A stretch of 64,000 nucleotides of DNA. It comes from Lithobates sylvaticus (Eukaryota; Chordata; Amphibia; Anura; Ranidae). Positions 46,766 through 57,804 of this stretch are shown here, piece after piece. The notes beneath the pieces are model-generated. The model did not search any database. It worked only from the letters and a program-made list of their open reading frames with translations, and had not been told where the DNA came from. The stretch's first letter is position 1, and every line of letters starts with the position of its first letter. The translations under genes and the position numbers were made by a program. The stretch lies in assembly GCA_028564925.1 (NCBI GenBank), contig CM053031.1, positions 163,410,726 to 163,474,725 of the forward strand. Reading direction: 5' to 3'.

Positions 46766-47035
46766 AGAACCGCCACTGGGAGATCACAGCAGGGAACATC
46801 ACAGCTTTCGTTTCATAAGCTGTGTGTACCCCCGCCGCGCGCCGTCACATAAGCCCCTCCCCTTTTCTGGGACTTTGATAGACAGATCACCCGTCCAATC
46901 CTAGGACGGGTGACATGTATCAAAGTCCCGGACAAGGGGAGGGGCTTATGTGACGGTGCGCGGCGGGGGAACACACAGCTTATGAAACGAAAGCTGTGAT
47001 GTTCCCTGCTGTGATCTCCCAGTGGTGGCTCTCCT
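46766..47035. repeat. Large hairpin, arms about 130 bp
   Basis: The left arm has GAGATCACAGCAGGGAACAT, TTTCGTTTCATAAGCTGTGT and GTCACATAAGCCCCTCC; the right arm has the exact complements in reverse order with few mismatches. The loop holds another small palindrome (CACCCGTCC...GGACGGGTG, 46889-46912). Confidence 0.92.
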
Positions 47036-47050
47036 CTGTCCTCCACAGGT

Positions 47051-48568
47051 AGGCAGCACCATGGGGGGGACACACAAGCTGCACCATATGGGGGGGGGGG
47101 GGGGGGGGACACACAGGCTGCGCACACGGGGGGGACACAGGCTGCGCACACGGGGGGGGGGGGACACAGGCTGCGCACACGGGGGGGGGGGACACAGGCT
47201 GCGCACACGGGGGGGGGGGGGGGGGGGGACACAGGCTGCGCACACGGGGGGGGGGGGGACACAGGCTGCGCACACGGGGGGGGGGGACACAGGCTGCGCA
47301 CGGGGGGGGGACACACAGGCTGCACACACGGGGGGGGGGAAACAGGCTGCACACACGGGGGGGGGGAAACAGGAGGGGGGGGGGCAGGGGGACGGGGGGG
47401 GGGGGAAACAGGCTGCACACACGGGGGGGGAAACAGGCTGCACACACGGGGGGGGGAAACAGGCTGCACACACGGGGGGGGGGGGGAAACAGGCTGCACA
47501 CACGGGGGGGGGAAACAGGCTGCACACACAGGGGGGGGAAACAGGCTGCACACACTGGGGGGGGGGGGGGACGGGGGGGGGGGAAACAGGCTGCACACAC
47601 GGGGGGGGAAACAGGCTGCACACACGGGGGGGGGGGGGGGGGGGGGGGAAACAGGCTGCACACACACGGGGGGGGGGGGGGGAAACAGGCTGCACACACG
47701 GGGGGGGGGGGGAAACAGGCTGCACACACGGGGGGGGGGGGGGGAAACAGGCTGCACACACGGGGGGGGGGGAAACAGGCTGCACACAGGGGGGGGGGGG
47801 GGGGGGGGGAAACAGGCTGCACACACGGGGGGGGGGGAAACAGGCTGCACACACGGGGGGGGGGGGGGCTGCACACACGGGGGGGGGGAACAGGCTGCAC
47901 ACACGGGGGGGGGGGGAAACAGGCTGCACACACGGGGGGGGGGGGGGGGGGAAACAGGCTGCACACATGGGGGGGGGGGGGGGGGGGGACACAGGCTGCA
48001 CACGGGGGGGGGGGGGGGGAAACAGGCTGCACACACAGGGGGGGGGGGGGGGGGGGGAAACAGGCTGCACACACGGGGGGGGGGGGGGGGGGGGGGGACA
48101 GGCTGCACACAGGGGGGGGGGGGGGGGACACAAGCTGCACACCGGGGGGGGGGGGGACACAAGCTGGGGGGGGGGGGGGGGGGACACACAGGCTGGGGGG
48201 GGGGGGGGGGGACACAAGCTGGGGGGGGGGGGGGGGGGACACAAGCTGGGGGGGGGGGGGGGGGGGGGGGACACACAGGCTGCACACACGGGGGGGGGGA
48301 CACAGGCTGCACGGGGGGGGGGGACACAAGCTGGGGGGGGGGGGGGGGACACAAGCTGCACGGGGGGGGGGGGGACACAAGCTGCACGGGGGGGGGGGGG
48401 GACACAAGCTGCACGGGGGGGGGGACACAAGCTGCACACGGGGGGGGGGGGGGGACACAAGCTGCACGGGGGGGGGGGGGGACACAAGCTGCACACGGGG
48501 GGGGGGGGGGGACACAAGCTGCACGGGGGGGGGGGGACACAAGCTGCACGGGGGGGGGGACACAAGCT

Positions 48569-48601
<33 letters not shown>

Positions 48602-49835
48602 ACAAGCTGCACGGGGGGGGGGGGGACACAAGCTGGGGGGGGGGGGACACAAGCTGCACGGGGGGGGACACAAGCTGCACGGGGGGGGACACAAGCTGCA
48701 CGGGGGGGGGACACAAGCTGCACGGGGGGGGGGACACAAGCTGCACGGGGGGGGGACACAAGCTGCACACGGGGGGGGGGGACACACAAGCTGCACACGG
48801 GGGGGGGGACACACAAGCTGCACACGGGGGGGGACACACAAGCTGCACACGGGGGGGGGGACACACAAGCTGCACACGGGGGGGGGGGACACACAAGCTG
48901 CACACGGGGGGGGGGACACACAAGCTGCACACGGGGGGGGGGGACACACAAGCTGCACACGGGGGGGGGGGGGGGACACACAAGCTGCACACGGGGGGGG
49001 GGGGACACACAAGCTGCACACACGGGGGGGGGACACACAAGCTGCACGGGGGGGGGGGGGGGGGGGGGGGGGGGACACAAGCTGCACACGGGGGGGGGGG
49101 GGACACACAAGCTGCACACGGGGGGGGGACACACAAGCTGCACACGGGGGGGGGGACAGGCTGCACACGGGGGGGGGGACACACAGGCTGCACACGGGGG
49201 GGGGGGACACAGGCTGCACATGGGGGGGGGACACAGGCTGCACATGGGGGGGGGGGACACAGGCTGCACATGGGGGGGGGGACACAGGCTGCACATGGGG
49301 GGGGGGGGGGGGACACAGGCTGCACATGGGGGGGGGGGGACACACAGGCTGCACGGGGGGGGGGGGACACAGGCTGCACATGGGGGGGGGACACAGGCTG
49401 GGGGGGGGGGGGGGGACACAGGCTGCACATGGGGGGGGGGGACACAGGCTGCACATGGGGGGGGGGACACAGGCTGCACATGGGGGGGGGGACACAGGCT
49501 GCACATGGGGGGGGGGGACACAGGCTGCACATGGGGGGGGGGGGGACACAGGCTGCACATGGGGGGGGGGGACACAGGCTGCACATGGGGGGGGGACACA
49601 GGCTGCACATGGGGGGGGGGGGGGGACACAGGCTGCACATGGGGGGGGGGACACAGGCTGCACAGGGGGGGGGGGGGGACACAGGCTGCACATGGGGGGG
49701 GGGGACACGGGCTGCACATGGGGGGGGGACACAGGCTGCACATGGGGGGGGGGGACACAGGCTGCACATGGGGGGGGGGACACAGGCTGCACATGGGGGG
49801 GGGGGGACACAGGCTGCGGGGGGGGGGGGGGGACA

Positions 49836-49884
<49 letters not shown>

Positions 49885-50104
49885 ACAGGCTGCACATGGG
49901 GGGGGGGGACACAGGCTGCACATGGGGGGGGGGGACACAGGCTGCACATGGGGGGGGGGGACACAGGCTGCACATGGGGGGGGGGGGACAGGCTGCACAT
50001 GGGGGGGGGGGGACACAGGCTGCACATGGGGGGGGGGACACAGGCTGCACATGGGGGGGGGGGACACAGGCTGCACATGGGGGGGGGGGGGGACACAGGC
50101 TGCA
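47051..50104. repeat. Poly-G minisatellite, about 100 units over 3 kb
   Basis: Each unit is a G-run of about 7 to 40 bases followed by a 13-17-base spacer related to ACACAGGCTGCACAT. Spacers fall into blocks: CAGGCTGCGCACAC (47100-47300), AAACAGGCTGCACACAC (47330-48080), ACACAAGCTGCAC(AC) (48110-49140), ACACAGGCTGCACAT (49200-50100). The long open frames across it on both strands are produced by the repetition and low complexity. G-runs lie on the plus strand, which is the template strand for USP7 transcription. Run lengths in the assembly should be treated with caution. Confidence 0.97.
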
Positions 50105-50304
50105 TTGGCAGGCATGGATAAAGTTGTTAATATTTTTATAACTTAATTGCATAAAACATTAAAGTGTCATTTAATGAGATAATTTATGAGGGCGGGTTTA
50201 GGGGAGGGGCAGGATAGGGGTTGGGGGGGGGCAACTGGTGGCGAGTAACCCTTGAGGCCTGGCTAGTAGCTCAGGACTTGAAATTTTGAGCCCTGCCTGT
50301 TAAG

Positions 50305-50811
50305 TATATTTTAAGCGCGAAATGTGATAATTTTAAATTGGAAAAATCATTAACCCACACAGTAAAAACCTGCACTGCCCTTAGAAATTTGGCGCTTGGT
50401 AACAGACAAACAGGTAGTCCAGCATGGCTTCTCTCACTTTTGGTAGTGAGCTGGATGGCAAACTGTTTATGTGAGAATTGACCTGTCTTTTTTCCACGTT
50501 CCTAGTTTGATATTCTCCTCCAAGGCAAGGATTGCTCCACCCGAGTGACTGTTGGGGTAAGGAAGCTTTGCAAAATTTGAGGCTCAAGCGTTTACTCCAG
50601 TTTAGGCGTTTTAACTGTGTATGCACTGTTATCCTGTTTATTGTATTTTTTTGTATGATTGGGGGCCTGCACATTCACAGATAGAAGAGGGGGGCGTCAG
50701 GTTCTGCGCAACCTCTATCACTGTGTTTTATTTTTTTGTAACTCTCTAATGATGTTGCTTACTTCTAAAGATCAAACGATTACCCAAAAAATTAAAAAAA
50801 AAAAAAAAAAA
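50305..50811 (+). mobile_element. Possible LINE 3' end with A-tail
   Basis: Sequence following the hAT-like duplication, ending in AAATTAAAA and an A-run at about 50794-50811. It may continue the remnant at 46290-46710; only the order and the terminal A-run support this. Confidence 0.3.
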
Positions 50812-51342
50812 GGTAGAAAGGCTGTGCATGCAAAATGAAGCATATTCACGCTAACAACGATTTAAGAAAATTGTGTTGTAAAATAGAGACCTATTAATTT
50901 CCAACCGATTGCCTCCAATAACCTTGTGCCTAGAAGTTCTGAGGGGAAAAAAAATAATCACAACTCCTGCAGTATCTTCTGCAAAAAGTATAAAATACTA
51001 CCAGGAAATATTCCCAGAACCTATTCCCTGCCTATTTTGTCATATTGACAACCATCCAGTTTAAAACTACGGATTGTGAGAAGCTCCCAGAACAACTAGA
51101 ACTAAATTAAACACCTCTATGCTTGTAGAAAAGATGCAACACCTCCACACATCTACAACACCAACAGGATACCAGGAATCACAGCAGAAGTACAGAACAC
51201 AGGGTAGATTATTTTTTAAGATGCTTGCTAAATGGCCTACAGGACTCAAATGTTGATGAGACAAGTCCAGAGAGATCACAAAAACATAATTTAAAAGTTG
51301 GAATGGAAATGTAAACTTGCAGAAAAATCTCAAACTCTAGAC

Positions 51343-51626
51343 CAGTGGACTGCAAACTGTGGCGCAGGGGTAAGAGTGGCCCTTTGCTTGCCTTTATCTG
51401 GCCCTTGGGGCACTATTTCATCAACTGACACCAACGATGGGGCACCATTCCCCCACTGACACCATCAAAATATGCTATTCTTCTCATTAATACCAACAAT
51501 AGGGCCTTATTCCTTCCATTAAAACCATGATGGGGCAACCTTTACTCCCACTGGTAACAGTCCAACCCCCCTAAAGCCTGAAGAACAGTACACTGGCCCT
51601 TTGCTTAGAAAGTTTGGAGATCCCTG
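51343..51626. mobile_element. hAT MITE, 284 bp
   Basis: Ends CAGTGGACTGCAAACT and, inverted, CAGGGATCTCCAAACT. It is flanked by CTCTAGAC (51335-51342) and CTCTAGAT (51627-51634), an 8-bp duplication with one change. Non-coding. Confidence 0.8.
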
Positions 51627-52431
51627 CTCTAGATTGTGACAATAGCAGACATATCATTTGTGTGCCACTACAATTTTAATATAGGTTATAACATCAGACA
51701 AGACAGCCCATTTTGCTTCACACCTCTGATCTAAGGTATAAAGACATTACAAAAATACTTTATTATAAGAGAAAAACTGTTTCCATTTCATCAGCGATTG
51801 CTGCTCATGGAAAATTGATTATATTCTATTTGTTGCTTATTTATGTGTTTTCAGAACCTTTTCTTTTTACATCTGTACAATGCCTGACAAAAAAACCTAA
51901 CTTGCTTTAAAAGCTAGCATCTATAAGTTAGCCAATATAGATAACCTAAATGCAAAGCTGTCTGTGTTTGAAGATTAACATAGTACAGCACTTTGAAAAG
52001 ACAAAGAAAACAAATAAAGGGAGTAATGTGTTCTTCTGAATGGAAACTAAACTGCACATATGCAACTCTGTGTACATTCTTGGCATGCCTGGGTGCTGTG
52101 ATAAATTAACTACTGGGCAAATGCACACAAGTGAAATCATTCTCTGCAAGCTGTTCAGGACAAAACAGCAAAAGACCTTTTAAAAACATCAGCAGTGTTG
52201 ACAGATTGCATTCAATGCAGTAGCCTTTGGGGAGGCAAGTCTGTAAAAACTACCATTCACCAGAATGCAAATTTAGTTCAACTGTAATATTTAAAAAAAA
52301 TGGCTTATGTACGAACTGTGTCTAATACCAGGAGTCACAACATATAAATCCTATTACAGCGCAGAGTCCTGCAATATGAAAGCTGCCTGCATTAGATGCT
52401 AGTGCTCAGTTGAAAATTTGCATATACCTTA

Positions 52432-52536
<105 letters not shown>

Positions 52537-53308
52537 TTAAAAAAAGAAAAAAAAAAACCTAAGCATAACTGAAAAAATAAACTCTCCCATTCTATAAAAG
52601 GTGTGAAGGATTCTGTATTACGGAATTCTTAACAGTTTTTAGATATTTTTAAATCATTTCAAAGACTGTACACAATGGATTAAAACTCTACTCTACGCTA
52701 CATCTTCTAATTTTTTTTTTTTATTACCAATAAACTCTTTTTACTGAAAAAGCCCAAAGCTTTTTATATCAATTAACAGTCTACTGATTTCTCTACAGCA
52801 GAAGAAATGACAAATTTGTTGTATACAGAGGCCCATTTAAAGTATTCAGAAATCCAAGTATTCAGCTTCTCCAACAGCGAAATTGCCTGCTTCAAATCAT
52901 AGCATGCGGTTACCACCAGGTCATCCACAACCACCCGATGCCATTGTAGTATGGTGTGGAATGCATGAGGGCTGCCTGCATTGCAGGGAAAGATTCATGA
53001 CACTTTAGATGCTTAGGCTTTTCTTTAAACACCTTAACTCACCCTTAACCTGCATCATGAACCAGCAGGTACATATTTGCTGACACTAAATATATTTTCC
53101 GCATATGGCTAAGGCAGTCCATACATTGATCCATTTTTTCATTTAACCAATCGGTTCAACGAAAAACAAATGATCCGATTTCCCCAACCACACATTCAAT
53201 GTCAATGGGGAAGTTTCGGCTGTGATGACATAAATAAATGGTGCTGTGGATTATATATTTAATATACTTCAGAGATTGAGATGAATAGTGGTGGTGGTAT
53301 AGTAGTAA

Positions 53309-53332
53309 TAGCCACAGTGATCACTGTGGCTA
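53309..53332. repeat. Perfect 24-bp palindrome
   Basis: TAGCCACAGTGA followed directly by its reverse complement, no spacer. Could be part of a small repeat or chance in AT-rich DNA; no further arms. Confidence 0.9.
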
Positions 53333-54059
53333 TATACACTTGTATTGAGCGGAGCAGCACCGTTTATTTCATTTTTGTAAATGTGGGAACATATTTTGGT
53401 GTTTGCAGCAACCTTTGATTAAGACAGGTAGGTGACAGTGCAAGTTATTCCATTCTAATTCTTACCACTGTGGCATTGTATTCCAACAGCAGGGAGCCTT
53501 CCCACCATAAGAAAAGAATGAGCAGTGGCTATAGCTGGTGGCACTGATCGTTTGGGAGAAAATGAACAGGCTGGTTGTACACAAATCAGTCAATCAACAA
53601 ACTGACTTGTGTACAAGCCTGCTTATACATGGACAGACCTTTAGATCCATGGATGGCCGGCTTAAGAACGTCCCAACTAAATGACAGCCTAAACACCAAG
53701 CAGAATGTCTTTAAGGGGCAATTTCCACCTTGTGGTTTTAAATAGACTGTTTCCAGATAAAAAAAAGCCATGACTGAAGAAACAGGTCAATACCAAATGT
53801 GTTTTACCACCTGCACTGCTCATCTTCTCTATTGCAGCGCTACAGATGCTGTAAACAGTTCTGCATCTGTCAATTCGGAGCAGGCATGTGACTGGGGGTG
53901 GCATCTGACCTGGGAACAATGCATATGGCTCTGTATTGGATATCAGACAAAAGCCACAGAGTAAAGGGGCTCATTTACACTTGCTTCGGCTTAAACACAT
54001 TAACGGCTAGTTTACACTTGCTTAAAAACAAGGCTTCAGACAGGCTTTGTTAAAATCTC

Positions 54060-54305
54060 TGAATGCTAGTCAAAGCCCCTGTCACTAAATAAAATGGTTA
54101 GCTTACAGTCCTGTTCAGACCTGCTTTTGCTTTGGCTTCGCTTCAAAAATGATATCTCATGCAGCTTCAGTGGTGCTTCAAAGCGTCTTCAAAGTCTCCA
54201 TAGAAGTCTATGGCAAAGCTCGCTTGAAGCCCCACCGAAGCATAAACAGGACTATAAGCTAACCATTTTATTTAGCGACAGGGGCTTTGACTTGCTTTCA
54301 GAGAG
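54060..54305. mobile_element. Fold-back MITE
   Basis: GTCAAAGCCCCTGTCACTAA and AATGGTTAGCTTACAGTCCT at the left are mirrored by AGGACTATAAGCTAACCATT and TTAGCGACAGGGGCTTTGAC at the right (54250-54291). Arms of about 90-100 bp surround a centre near 54170-54215. Confidence 0.8.
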
Positions 54306-54632
54306 CTTTAACAAAGCGTGTCCCTTAGAGTAGTAAAAGACCATTCTCTACAAGCTTGTGTTTAAAAGTGACAGTAGCAACTTCCTGGTGCACAACAGTT
54401 TTTGGGGGTCATATTAGAACCATTCAGAAGTCAGGACAAGTGAAGGCTGCCACTAAGTGCACCAGGGTTAGTATCTCTCCAGTGCACCTCTGTACTGTGT
54501 CATGAAAGAGGGTAACACTGGATTAGGATGGTTAATGCAGTACCAGAAAAGTTAAGAGGGACACTCTGTCTCTCCCTCCCAGGCCCAGCTATTTTCTAGT
54601 GCCCTGTACTGTACATGCTTAAGATATTACCT

Positions 54633-55544
54633 TTAACCACTTGCTGACCGCCGCATGCAGATTTACGTCAGCAGAATGGCACTGCTGGGCAAATGGGCGT
54701 ACAGGTACGTCCCTTTGAATTTGCCACTGGGAGCTCAGTGAGTCAGGTCGTGGGTCCCGTGGACTTGATCGCTGCGGTGATACCCGCGATCGTCTCACGG
54801 AGCTGAAGAATGGGGAGATGCTAATGTAAAACAAGCATCTTCCCTTTCTGCCTAGTGACAATGTCACTGATCATAGCTCCCTGTGATCGGGAGCTATGAT
54901 CAGTGAAGTGTCGTTCGTAGCCCATGCCGTTAACAGTTAGAGACACTCCCCAAGACAGACGGAACCCCTCCCTAGCCCCCTAGTGGTTAACCCCTTCACT
55001 GTCATTTTTACAATAATCAATGCAATTTTATAGCACTGATCGCTGTAAAAATTACAATGGTCCCAAAAATTGTCCGATGTGGCTGCCATAATGTCGCAGT
55101 CACCATAAAAAACGCAGATCGCCACCATTACTAGTAAAAAAAAATAATAATAAATATGCCATAAAATTAACCCCTATTTTGTAGACACTAACTTTTGCGC
55201 AAACCAAACGCTTACTGCAATTTATTTTACAAAAAATTGGTAGAATATGTATTGGCCTAAACTAAACTAAGGAAAAAAATATTTTTTTTCCATATATATT
55301 TTTAGGGGATATAGCAAAAAGTAAATTTTTTTTTCTCAAAATTGTCGCTCTTTTTGTTTATAGCGCAAAAAATAAAACCGCTGAGGTGATCAAATACCAC
55401 CAAAAGAAAGGTCTATTTATGGGAAAAAAAGGACGTCAATTTTGTTTGGGAGCCACGTTGCACGACCACACAATTGTCAGTGCCGAATCGCATAAAGTGC
55501 TCTGGTCTTTGGCCAGCAAAATGGTCCGGTGCTTAAGTGGCTAA
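54633..55544 (+). mobile_element. TTAA element, main type, copy 5
   Basis: TTAA at 54633-54636 followed by CCACTTGCTGACCGCCGCAT. The right end is GGTCCGGTGCTTAAGTGG and then CTAA (55541-55544), a one-base-changed duplication. The interior is collinear with copies at 534 and 27554 (GTCAGCAGAATGGCACTG, hairpin near 55010-55045, GGGAGCCACGTTGCACGACC). Confidence 0.7.
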
Positions 55545-56100
55545 TACAATTTTTAATGAGAATATGGTTTCACATACTTGCACCAATATCAAGCAACATA
55601 AAGAAAAAGGGAACTACCACAATTTGCATTCTCCAGGTTCTCTGGGTGTTTCAACTAATTTTCAGGTATAAAAATGTGCATTATAATAAAGTGCAAACAA
55701 CGTAAAAAGGCTCTAGTAGAAAAGTGGTTTAACCACTTCCCGCCCGGTCAATAGCATATTGACGTCCGGGAAGTGGCTTCGTTATCCTGACTGGGCGTCA
55801 TATGACATCCTTCAGGATAACAGCCGCCGCGCGCCCGTGGGGGCGCACATCTCGGCGATCGGTGGAGCGGTGTGTCAGTCTGACACACCGCTACACTGAT
55901 CTCGGTAAAGAGCCTCCGGCGGAGGCTCTTTACCACGTGATCAGCCGTGTCCAATCACGGCTGATCACGATGTACACAGGAAGAGCCGTTGATCGGCTTT
56001 TCCTCACTCGCGTCTGACAGACGCGAGTAGAGGGGAGCCGATCGGCGGCTCTCCTGACTGCGCTGATTGTTTATCAGCGCAGCCCCCCCTCAGATGCCCA

Positions 56101-56197
56101 CACTAGACCACTAGGGAAGCCCCCAGGACCACTAGGGAAGCCCCCAGGACCACCAGGGAAGCCCCCAGGACCACCAGGGAAGCCCCCAGCATGTGGA
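56101..56197. repeat. 24-bp tandem repeat, 4 units
   Basis: Units of AGGACCACCAGGGAAGCCCC type repeated four times with a few substitutions. Confidence 0.9.
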
Positions 56198-56371
56198 TGG
56201 CCAGGTACATCCCCCATGGCCATTCACATGTTAAAAAAAAATTCAAAAAAATATGCCAATCAGTGCCCACAGATGGGCACTGATTGGCACATATTTAATT
56301 TAAAAAAAAAAGTAAAAAAAAAAAGGGATGCCCAGCAATGCCACCCATAAGTGTCATCAGTGCCACTCATC

Positions 56372-56815
56372 AGCGGCCATGCGTGCCCACCTATCAGCGG
56401 CCATGCGTGCCCACCTATCAGCGGCCATGCGTGCCCACCTATCAGCGGCCATGCGTGCCCACCTATCAGCGGCCATGCGTGCCCACCTATCAGCGGCCAT
56501 GCGTGCCCACCTATCAGCGGCCATGCGTGCCCACCTATCAGCGGCCATGCGTGCCCACCTATCAGCGGCCATGCGTGCCCACCTATCAGCGGCCATGCGT
56601 GCCCACCTATCAGCGGCCATGCGTGCCCACCTATCAGCGCCCATGCGTGCCACCTATCAGCGCCCATGCATGCCACCTATCAGCGCCCATGCATGCCACC
56701 TATCAGCGCCCATGCATGCCACCTATCAGTGCCATCCATGCCACCTATCAGTGCCCATCCATGCCACCTATCAGTGCCATCCATGCCACCTATCAGTGCC
56801 CATCCGTGCCACCTA
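56372..56815. repeat. 24-bp minisatellite grading into 22-24-bp variants
   Basis: About eleven near-identical units TATCAGCGGCCATGCGTGCC plus CACC (to about 56635), then TATCAGCGCCCATGCATGCC and TATCAGTGCCCATCCATGCC variants. Homogeneity falls from left to right. Confidence 0.95.
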
Positions 56816-56879
56816 TATGTGTGCATCAGTGCCACCCATAAGTACCCGTCAAAGCCGCCTATGAGTGCCCATCAGTGCC

Positions 56880-57030
56880 GCCTATGAGTGCCCATCAGTG
56901 CCACCTGAGTGCCCATCAGTGCCACCTGAGTGCCCATCAGTGCCACCTGAGTGCCCATCAGTGCCACCTGAGTGCCCATCAGTGCCACCTGAGTGCCCAT
57001 CAGTGCCACCTGAGTGCCCATCAGTGCCGC
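56880..57030. repeat. 21-bp minisatellite, about 7 units
   Basis: TGAGTGCCCATCAGTGCCAC plus C repeated in tandem, then looser CAGTGCCCATCAGTGCC copies to about 57240. Confidence 0.93.
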
Positions 57031-57804
57031 ATACCAGTGTCACCTATCAATGCCCATCAGTGCCACCTATCAGTGCCCATCAGTGCCACTATCAGTGCCC
57101 ATCAGTGCCACCTATCAGTGCCCATCAGTGCCCTATCAGTGCCCATCATCAGTGCCACCTCATCGGTGCTCCCTAATTGGTGCCACCTCATCGGTGCCCA
57201 TCAGTTTCGCCTTATCAGTGCCCATTAGTGCCGCCTTATCAGTGCCCGTCATTGAAGAAGAAAACGCACTTATTTACAAAAAAATTAACAGTGACAAAGA
57301 AAAACTTGTTTTTTTGCAAAATTTTCGGTCTTTTTTTGTTTGTTGCGCAAAAAATAAAAAAAATCGCAGAGGTGATCAAATACCACCAAAAGAAAGCTCT
57401 ATTTGTTGGAACAAAATGATAAAAAAATTTGTTTGGGTACAGTGTAGCATGACCGCGCAATTGTCATTCAAATTGCGACATCGCTGAAAGCTGAAAATTG
57501 GCTTGGGCGGGAAGGTGTCTAAGTGTCTGGTATTGAAGTGGTTAAAAATGGACCAGATTGAGTTCAACAGAAGAAAACCATTTGCTTGACTCGGACCTAG
57601 AGGAAAGAAAATCCCTTAGAATCAGGGGCAACATAAAAAAGTACAAGAAAGAACAGCAGATCAAAATTAAAGTGAAGAGTACAGTGGTACCAATGTGCTT
57701 TAAAGCTGACCTACACATCAAAATGGTGGATAGACATCAACAAAGCTTATAAGTAAAGCATATGTAAAAAGGTTTAATGTTGAAAACAATTACAGCATTA
57801 CGTT

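Larger units (their letters stand above)
46711..50296. mobile_element. hAT-like element carrying a hairpin and a 3-kb G-rich array
   Basis: The left end is CAGCCCTCAAAAATT and the right end (minus strand) is CAGGGCTCAAAATTT, agreeing at about 12 of 15 bases. CTGTTAAG occurs at 46703-46710 and again at 50297-50304, an 8-bp duplication as expected for hAT. Within it are a 130-bp-arm hairpin (46766-47035) and a minisatellite of G-runs (47051-50104). No transposase. The assignment is inferred from the duplication and the weak end match. Confidence 0.55.
55729..57545 (+). mobile_element. TTAA element with internal minisatellites, 1.8 kb
   Basis: Begins TTAACCACTTCCCGCCCGGT at 55729 and ends GTATTGAAGTGGTTAA at 57545. 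Left part: GC-rich stems, including ATCTCGG and ATCACGGCTGATCACG. Middle: three tandem arrays. Right part: GATCAAATACCACCAAAAGA and the GCTGAAAGCTGAAAATTGG tail shared with 2137 and 33790. No transposase; open frames over the arrays are repeat products. Confidence 0.7.

Noticed and set aside
46813-50152. Very long Pro/Cys-rich (minus) or Gly-rich (plus) open frames
   Set aside because: They are translations of G-runs and a short spacer; several frames on both strands are open at once, as expected from low complexity.
52860-53010. Stretch with protein-like minus-strand codons near CACAACCACCCGATGCCATT
   Set aside because: Stops in every frame within short distance and no family recognised; may be an old repeat.
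56260-57228. Open frames with 8-residue repeats on both strands
   Set aside because: They coincide with 24-bp and 21-bp minisatellites in a TTAA element, with no start context or conserved domain.
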